Source: Trema orientale
Lineage: Eukaryota > Streptophyta > Magnoliopsida > Rosales > Cannabaceae
DNA length: 64,000 bases
Assembly (NCBI GenBank): GCA_002914845.1
Contig: JXTC01000138.1
Span: 593,994-657,993 of the forward strand
Direction: 5' to 3'
Numbering within the stretch: position 1 is the first letter of the stretch; each line of letters starts with the position of its first letter. Shown here one piece after another: positions 58,347 through 64,000 of the stretch. The notes beneath the pieces were generated by a model that ran no database searches, was not told the origin of the DNA, and saw nothing but the letters and a program-made list of their open reading frames with translations. The translations under genes were made by a program, and so were the position numbers.

Positions 58347-59390
58347 TGGATTCTGGGTATCAGGATATCAGTATGGTAACTACTCGAGGTCAAGATAATA
58401 TCGATAGGGGTGCATCTTCTTCGTAGGGTGGTAATCAAGTTGAACAGTTGGCTTCTTTGATACAAAATATATTAGAGCAGCGTATGAGACAAGAACATCA
58501 AGCTAACCCTCTACTATAGCTACCTCAGTAGAGTCAGGATATTAGTGAGCGTGTTGGGGAGAGATTCAGGAAACTCTAGCCGCCAACCTTTGAGGACGGG
58601 GTTGATTTAATTTAGGCAGAGCGGTAGATTAGAACCACTGAGCATATACTAGCTTATGCCAAGGTACCTGATGCAGATAAAGTCCCATGTGCTAGTTTTA
58701 AGCTGAGACATCACGCTGAGTACTGGTGGGACACTATAAGTACTATTCATGATGTCACTACTATGACATAGGAGAGGTTTAGAGAGTTGTTTTACGGGAA
58801 GTACTTTACAGACGTCATGAGAGCTAGTAGAAAGGTAGAGTTTGCCAATCTAAAACAGGGAGAGATGACTGTTGCATAATACATCTACAAATTTGATGAG
58901 TTATCATGATACGCACCTCACATGGTTACCACCAACGAGCTTAAGGTAGATCAATTTATGCAAGGTCTGAGAAGACTATTGTCAGAGGTTTGAAATCAGA
59001 TGGAATTCGAGGTGTACCATTTACTCAAATTACAGACAGGGCATTAGATGCAGAGTAAACAGAGAAAGATGTTTTGGATGAGGAAAAGATTAGGAGAGAA
59101 AGACTGGCTAGAGAAATACAAAGGAGTTTCAGACCTAGTTTTCAGGGAAATAGAGGAGGAAAAATTCAAATTCAACGTCCTCAGGATATGAAAAGGAAAG
59201 GAGCTCTAGCTTAACAGACCCGACCTGATCAGGGTAAACGTCCCAGAACTGACCAGTGGACTACCACTACTACTATACCACATTACTCATCATATGGGAA
59301 GAATCATTCCAGAGAGTGTCGTAAGGGTGCAGGTTATGCTATAAATATGGTAAAAGTGGTCATTTTATTAAGAACTACCCTGAAATGAAA
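58347..59390 (+). pseudogene. gag: Chromovirus gag remnant
   Basis: From ATG at 58347 the frame reads MDSGYQDISMVTTRGQDN and continues through retrotransposon gag homology (LRHHAEYWWDTI, RFRELFYGKYF, KVEFANLKQGEMTV). In-frame TAG stops lie at about 58423, 58517, 58529, 58577, 58613 and 58625, with later frameshifts. The zinc knuckle near 59335 reads CYKYGKSGHFIKNY, with tyrosines at two cysteine positions. Confidence 0.8.
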
Positions 59391-60176
59391 AACGATCAGA
59401 AGAAACCTGGTGGTAGGCTGTGTGCTATAGCCGAGACAGATGCTGGAGACGAGACTGAGGCAAACCCATCTATTATCACAGGTGAGATACTTATTTTTGG
59501 CATCATAGCTCATGCATTAATAGATTCCGGATCCACACATTCACATGCATCATTAATATTTTGTAAGGAGATTGGGTCGTCCTACAGATCAAATGATTTT
59601 TCCATTGGGTACTACACTTCCCTCTGGAGAGGTTATATATTCAGACAAAATCTTGAGAGCTTATCCTATTATGGTGGATGATAGAGAGTTATTTGCAGAT
59701 TTAATTGTGCTTGACATGGATGACTATGAAATCATTTTGGTATGGATTGGCTGTTAAAGTATTGTGCTAAGATTGACTGTAAGAAGAAAATAGTGACATT
59801 TCATCCTCCTACTGTTGATCAGTTCATACTTATGGGTACTCAAAATAAAGCAAAGTTTCCTTTAATATCAACTATGAAAGCTCAGAAATTATTAGAAAAA
59901 TATTGTACGGGATATTTGGCTAGTATTGTTGATACATCTGTTGAGCAGAAGCTAAGACTAGAAGATGTGTTAATTGTGCAAGATTTCCTAGATGTGTTTC
60001 AAGAGGAAGGTTTGCCACCTGTAAGAGAATTTGACTTTGCTATTGATTTGGTACTAGGTACTGCTCCTATTTCTAAGACACTCTATAAGATGGCTCCAGC
60101 AGAATTGAAGGAGTTAATGACTCAATTACTGGAATTGCTAGACAAAGGATTTGTACGTCCTAGTTTTTTACCATAG
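59385..60176 (+). pseudogene. Chromovirus aspartic protease and RT N-terminus remnant
   Basis: Frame 59385-59681 contains the protease active site DSGSTHSHAS (D at 59523). It shifts to 59572-59757 (LPSGEVIYSD, VDDRELFADLIVLDMDDYEI) and then to 59742-60176 (MDWLLKYCAKIDCKKKIVTF). The last frame carries the linker and RT start (VVQDFLDVF-type block reading LIVQDFLDVFQEEGLPPVRE) and ends at a TAG where a conserved tryptophan codon is expected. Confidence 0.85.
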
Positions 60177-60194
60177 GGTGCTCCAGTTCTGTTT

Positions 60195-60683
60195 GTGAAA
60201 AAGAAAGATGGCACTATACGATTATGTATTGACTATAGGGAGATCAACAAAGTGACTGTTAAAAATAAATATCCCTTAACACGCATTGAGGATTTATTTG
60301 ATCAACTGCAAGGTGCCTCTATGTTCTCGAAGATTGATTTGAGATCTGGTTACCATCAGTTAAGAGTCAGAGAAGAAGATATTCCGAAGACTGCCTTTAG
60401 AACTCGATATGGCCATTATGAGTTTCTGGTGATGCCATTTGGTCTGACCAATGCTCCAGCAGTGTTTATGGACCTAATGAATAGAATATTCAAGGAATTT
60501 CTAGATAAATTTGTTATTGTGTTCATCGATGGCATTTTAGTATACTCACGATCTAAAGAGGAGCATAGAGAACATTTGAGAATCACCCTTCACATATTAA
60601 AAGAGAATGAGATATATGCTAAATTCAGAAAATGCGAATTCTGGTTAGAAAAAGTGTCGTTCCTTGGTCACATTGTTTCTTAG
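60195..60683 (+). pseudogene. Chromovirus reverse transcriptase core, catalytic Asp lost
   Basis: A 163-codon open stretch with RT motifs [49 protein letters not shown] and FLGHIVS. The active-site box, normally FIDD/YVDD, reads FIDG: codon GGC at 60531-60533. This alone would abolish polymerase activity. The stretch ends at TAG (60681-60683). Confidence 0.9.
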
Positions 60684-60773
60684 GATGGGATTTCTGTTGA
60701 CCCAACCAAGGTTGAGATAGTTATTAATTGGTCTAGACCTACTAATGTTACAGAGGTTAGAAGTTTTCTGGAT

Positions 60774-61300
60774 TTGGCCGGTTATTATAAAAGGTTTGTT
60801 GAGGGATTCTCTAAGATAGCACAGTTGACTAGGAAGAGTAACAAGTTTGTATGGACTGATGAGTATGAGAAGAGTTTTCAAGAATTGAAGCAGAGATTAA
60901 TTTCAACACCAGTCCTGACTATACCTTTAGGTACAGAGGGATTTGTTATTTATAGTGATGCTTCAAAACAAGGTTTGGGATGCGTCCTCATGCAAAATGG
61001 GAAAGTTATTGCTTATGCTTCAAGACAACTAAAAGATTATGAGCACAAATATCCTACACATGATTTAGAACTGGCAGCAGTGGTATTTGCATTGAAGATT
61101 TGGCGACATTATCTGTATGGTGTTCACTGTGAAATTTTCACTGATCAGAAAAGTTTGAAATATTTGTTTACTTAGAAGGAATTAAATATGAGACAACGAT
61201 GTTGGTTGGAATTGGTAAAAGATTATGATTGTGATATCAGTTATCATCCCGGGAAAGCCAATGTTGTTGTAGATGCACTCAGTAGAAAATCATCTGGTAA
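60774..61300 (+). pseudogene. Chromovirus RNase H remnant
   Basis: Frame 60774-61175 includes [15 protein letters not shown], then [17 protein letters not shown] (catalytic D), [20 protein letters not shown] (catalytic E) and [12 protein letters not shown] (catalytic D). A TAG at about 61173 precedes [13 protein letters not shown]. The region runs to the ADALSRK-equivalent, VDALSRK, at about 61272. Confidence 0.85.
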
Positions 61301-61439
61301 TTGGGCAGCTTTACACGAGTTAGAAAACTAGTAGATTATCTGCTATGACATTACAGTCTACCCTATTAGACAGGATTATACAGGGCTAGAAGGAAGATCC
61401 TGAGTTGATTGGATATAAAGAATTAGTATAGTCAGGAAA

Positions 61440-62260
61440 AAAGTCAGAATTCACTATTTCTACTGAAGGAGTTATCAGATTTCGAGGTAGACTACGTGAA
61501 CCAGATGACAGAAATATCAAGGAAAAAATTCTAGTAGAAGCACACAATACTCCATATTCAGTCCATCTAGGTACTACTAAAATGTATAATGATTTGAAGA
61601 TTCTTTACTGATAAGTAAGAATGAAAAAGGATATTTTTCAGTTTGTGAAACGTTGCTAAACTGTCAGTAGATTAAAACTGAGCACAAGAGACTAGCAGGA
61701 GAGCTGCAACCATTTCAGTTACCTGAGTGAAAATGGGAAGAGATAGCCATGGATTTTGTAGTTGGGTTACCAAAGACAATACCTCGTCAAGATGCAGTAT
61801 GGGTTATAATCGACAGACATATTAAGGTAGCTCATTTTATTCCAATTTCTATGACCTACTCCATAGATAAACTTGTGGCATTGTACATTAAGGAGATTAT
61901 TAGACTTCATGAAAATCTAGTTTCCATAATCTCAGATAGAGATGCCAGATTTACTTCAAAATTTTAGGAAAGTGTACATCGAGCTTTGGGAACTAAGCTA
62001 AAATTTAGTACTGTATTCCATCCTCAAACCGATGGTCAGGCTGAGAGGACTATTTAGATCTTGGAAGATATGCTTAGATCTTGTATTATAGATTTCTAAG
62101 GGTCGTCAAATCATTATCTACCACTGATTGAGTTCTCATATAATAATAGCTTTCAAGCTACGATTGGTGTTGCACCTTATGAGATGTTGTATGGTAGAAA
62201 ATGCAGATCTCTAGTTCACTTAGATGAGATTGGAGAACGATGCTATTTGGGTCTTGATAT
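61440..62260 (+). pseudogene. Chromovirus integrase remnant
   Basis: Zinc-binding H-H-C-C region near 61535-61670 (EAHNTPYSVHLGTTKMY and a damaged Cys pair). The core starts at 61749 (MDFVVGLPKT, first Asp), followed by ISDRDARFTSKF (second Asp, about 61935-61967) and FHPQTDGQAERTI (Glu, about 62015-62056). Stops at about 61612, 61615, 61728, 61966, 62054 and 62096. Confidence 0.85.
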
Positions 62261-62280
62261 TGTAAGAGATACAGCTGAGA

Positions 62281-62337
62281 CAGTTGAAAAGATTAAAGGC
62301 AGTTGAAAAGATTAGAGGCAGTTGAAAAGATTAGAAA
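62281..62337 (+). repeat. Three-copy 19-bp tandem duplication
   Basis: CAGTTGAAAAGATTARAGG is present three times in a row between integrase and the GPY/F-like region. Two extra 19-bp units shift the frame. Confidence 0.8.
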
Positions 62338-62850
62338 ACGTATGATAGTAGCTCAAAGTAGGCAGAAGTTCTATGCACATCCAGAACGTCGACCTTTACA
62401 TTTTTCTGTTGGTGATAAAGTATTTCTTAATGTTGCTCCTATGAAGGGTGTTATGAGATTTGAAAAGAAAAGAAAGTTAAGTCCGAGATTTATAGGTCTA
62501 TAAGAGATTCTTGACAAAGTTAGGAATGTCGCTTATAGACTTGCATTACCTCCAGACTTATCAGGTGTGCATAATGTCTTCCATGTTTCTATGTTAACAA
62601 AAGTATGTATCAGACCCATCTCATATTCTTAGCCAGGAGCCGCTTGAATTAGATCAACAATTAACCTATGAGGAACGTCCAGTACAGATTTTAGACAGAA
62701 AAGAGAAAGAATTAAGAAACAAAAAGATTCCTTTAGTGAAAATTCTGTGGCGAAACCATCTTGTGGAAGAGGCTACATGGGAACGAGAAGAAAAAATGAG
62801 AAACTAATATCCAGAGTTATTCGATAAGCAAATTTCGAGGACGAAATTTT
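62303..62850 (+). pseudogene. Integrase C-terminus and chromodomain remnant
   Basis: 62303-62503 reads RPLHFSVGDKVFLNVAPMKG and KLSPRFIGL, the GPY/F-like tail. After a shift, EILDKVRNVAYRLALPP follows, then near 62690-62800 a chromodomain-like end: QILDRKEKELRNKKIPLVKI, LWRNHLVEEATWEREEKM. This places the element among Tekay/Del-type chromoviruses. Confidence 0.8.
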
Positions 62851-62867
62851 TATTAAGAAGGGAGGAT
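62851..62867 (+). promoter_or_regulatory. Polypurine tract of the chromovirus
   Basis: AAGAAGGGAGGA directly before the LTR start TGTTATATCC at 62868. Confidence 0.8.
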
Positions 62868-64000
62868 TGTTATATCCTAAATTTAGTTTAACACTCAGCA
62901 CCTCACAAAAATTAAATAGTCAATAATAACATGACTTCAGATCATTTATATTAAAGTTATATGTGCATTTATAGCTGACTAAAATAAATAAATAAAATAA
63001 AATAAAATAAAATAAAAAAGGAGCCAAGCTAAGATTTTTAAATACTTGTTATAATTTTCTTGTTATTGTTAACCGTCATTTACTAAATAAATTTTGTAGT
63101 GAAATGCTCAAGATACGCTCATTGGTACAAGCTTGACGTGTATTAAGTTCGTTTTCTACATGATTATTTGGACATATTAAGAAATACTTAACTAGATCAA
63201 ATCAGTAGTTTGGGTATGATTTTCGAAATGAAATTTGTTTTTAATGTCTAGTTAAATCTTTGATTTTGTACACAAATGAGAATTTTTGGTTCAAACTTTG
63301 CTTAATATATTTCCTTGTTTGACTTTAGTTTGTAATTTCTAAAAGGGTATTTATATTATTTAATAGTAAATTGATTGATATATTATGCTTTATTATTATT
63401 TATGTGTTTTATAAAAAAAACGAATGAATGAGATAATTCTAGAACTAAGTTTCATTAAGTCGACAACATACAAAGAGTCGTTTATATGAACTTGAATATT
63501 CTATTTTAAGCCATTTTTTTTCCACCACTGTCTGTAAGTTAAAATCTTCTTTTTTTGTCTTCTCTAGAGTTTATTCCATCTCGGATATAATTGTAACCGT
63601 GATTGAGTTTTGCTCTAACCAAAAAGTTGGTCCAGCTTTCATACAACTCAAGAACTCCGAAGGTATTTTCCCTTTGTAACTAATGCTTAGTTATTTCATA
63701 TAAATTCTTCGGACATGACTATGGGTTATTCTGTTTAGGATCTCATTATACTTATATGTCTTTCAAGTTTCTATTTGTACACAACTGATATTCTTGTGCT
63801 ATCTTTCCATTTTGCTAAATAATTATAAGAAGTTAGAATTTCCAGATAAAGTGGATAGGAAAGTTGTTAATTATATTCACGTATATGTGGTTAGAATTAG
63901 GTGATTTTCAATTGTATTTAATAGAGTACTTGTTCTTTCGGCTTTTGTGCATATTGAAGACAAAGTTTAGTATTTTAGTTAAGTGTGGGTACATATATAT
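62868..64000 (+). repeat. Right LTR of the chromovirus (partial)
   Basis: Collinear with 55624 onward for all 1133 visible bases, with substitutions and small indels. It continues past the window. Confidence 0.9.

Larger units (their letters stand above)
55624..64000 (+). mobile_element. Chromovirus (Tekay/Del-like Gypsy) retrotransposon, degenerate, runs off the window
   Basis: The left LTR is 55624 to about 58167, the primer-binding site is at 58170, and gag-protease-RT-RNase H-integrase-chromodomain follow in that order. The polypurine tract lies at 62851-62866 and the right LTR starts at 62868, incomplete at the window end. LTRs differ by roughly 6% over the first 165 bases compared by eye. 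The polyprotein is broken by many stops. It sits within the right LTR of the Tat/Athila-like element and is therefore younger than it. Confidence 0.9.

Noticed and set aside
55624..62867. Endogenous pararetrovirus (caulimovirid) instead of a retrotransposon
   Set aside because: LTRs, a tRNA-Met primer site, integrase and chromodomain are present and no movement-protein region is seen, so it is a Gypsy retrotransposon.

Overview
The window is nuclear DNA from a flowering plant, most likely a eudicot. It is AT-rich and transposon-dense. It holds two spliced, intron-containing genes, plant-specific LTR retrotransposon lineages (Angela-like and Sirevirus-like Copia, chromovirus and Tat/Athila-like Gypsy), CACTA and Mutator-like DNA transposons, a TRIM, a Tourist-like MITE and tRNA-derived SINEs. 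I saw no rRNA or tRNA genes, CRISPR arrays or bacterial-style operons. The species cannot be fixed from the sequence alone.

Two host genes are well supported, both on the minus strand and about 28 kb apart: alpha/beta-hydrolase fold proteins at 7811-11486 (309 aa) and 39852-43187 (308 aa). They share a four-exon structure. Exon 2 (90 bp) and exon 3 (68 bp) have identical lengths, all three introns sit at matching positions, and the Ser-Asp-His triad is intact in both. They are an old tandem duplicate pair pushed apart by transposon insertions. Intron 1 of each copy has been colonised independently: a Tourist-like MITE in the first, a TRIM and a CACTA-like miniature element in the second.

Layout. 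1-7.8 kb: AT-rich DNA with a foldback element, two SINEs, a second foldback and decayed Gypsy LTR pieces. 7.8-11.5 kb: hydrolase gene 1. 11.6-13.6 kb: repeat remnants. 13.6-18.9 kb: Sirevirus-like Copia element (minus) with a long gag ORF, a large internal pol deletion and an assembly gap. 19.1-21.1 kb: MITE-like inverted repeats and a third SINE. 21.2-24.7 kb: 5' half of another Copia element (minus). 24.8-33.9 kb: full-length but dead Angela-like Copia element (plus), with a long repeat-filled leader and a second gap. 34.9-39.1 kb: CACTA transposon relic (minus coding) holding a probable Gypsy solo LTR. 39.85-43.19 kb: hydrolase gene 2. 43.44-44.46 kb: Pack-MULE-type element with exact 9-bp target duplications and a decayed fragment of a UBL5/Hub1 ubiquitin-like gene, about 250 bp upstream of gene 2. 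45.8-48.6 kb: poly(A)-ended retroinsertion split by a 2.1-kb solo LTR with exact 5-bp target duplications. 50.2-55.6 kb: gag-only Tat/Athila-like Gypsy element, whose right LTR is interrupted at 55.6 kb by a chromovirus running off the window end.

No retrotransposon here is intact. Their decay is informative: the chromovirus stops at positions I could assign are all C:G to T:A changes, as expected from deaminated methylcytosine. The most unusual items are the UBL5-capturing Mutator-like element, a palindrome (TGTTGCAACA) repeated in both the LTR and coding part of the Sirevirus-like element, the nested retroinsertion at 46-48 kb, and a recurring class of AT-rich foldback elements.
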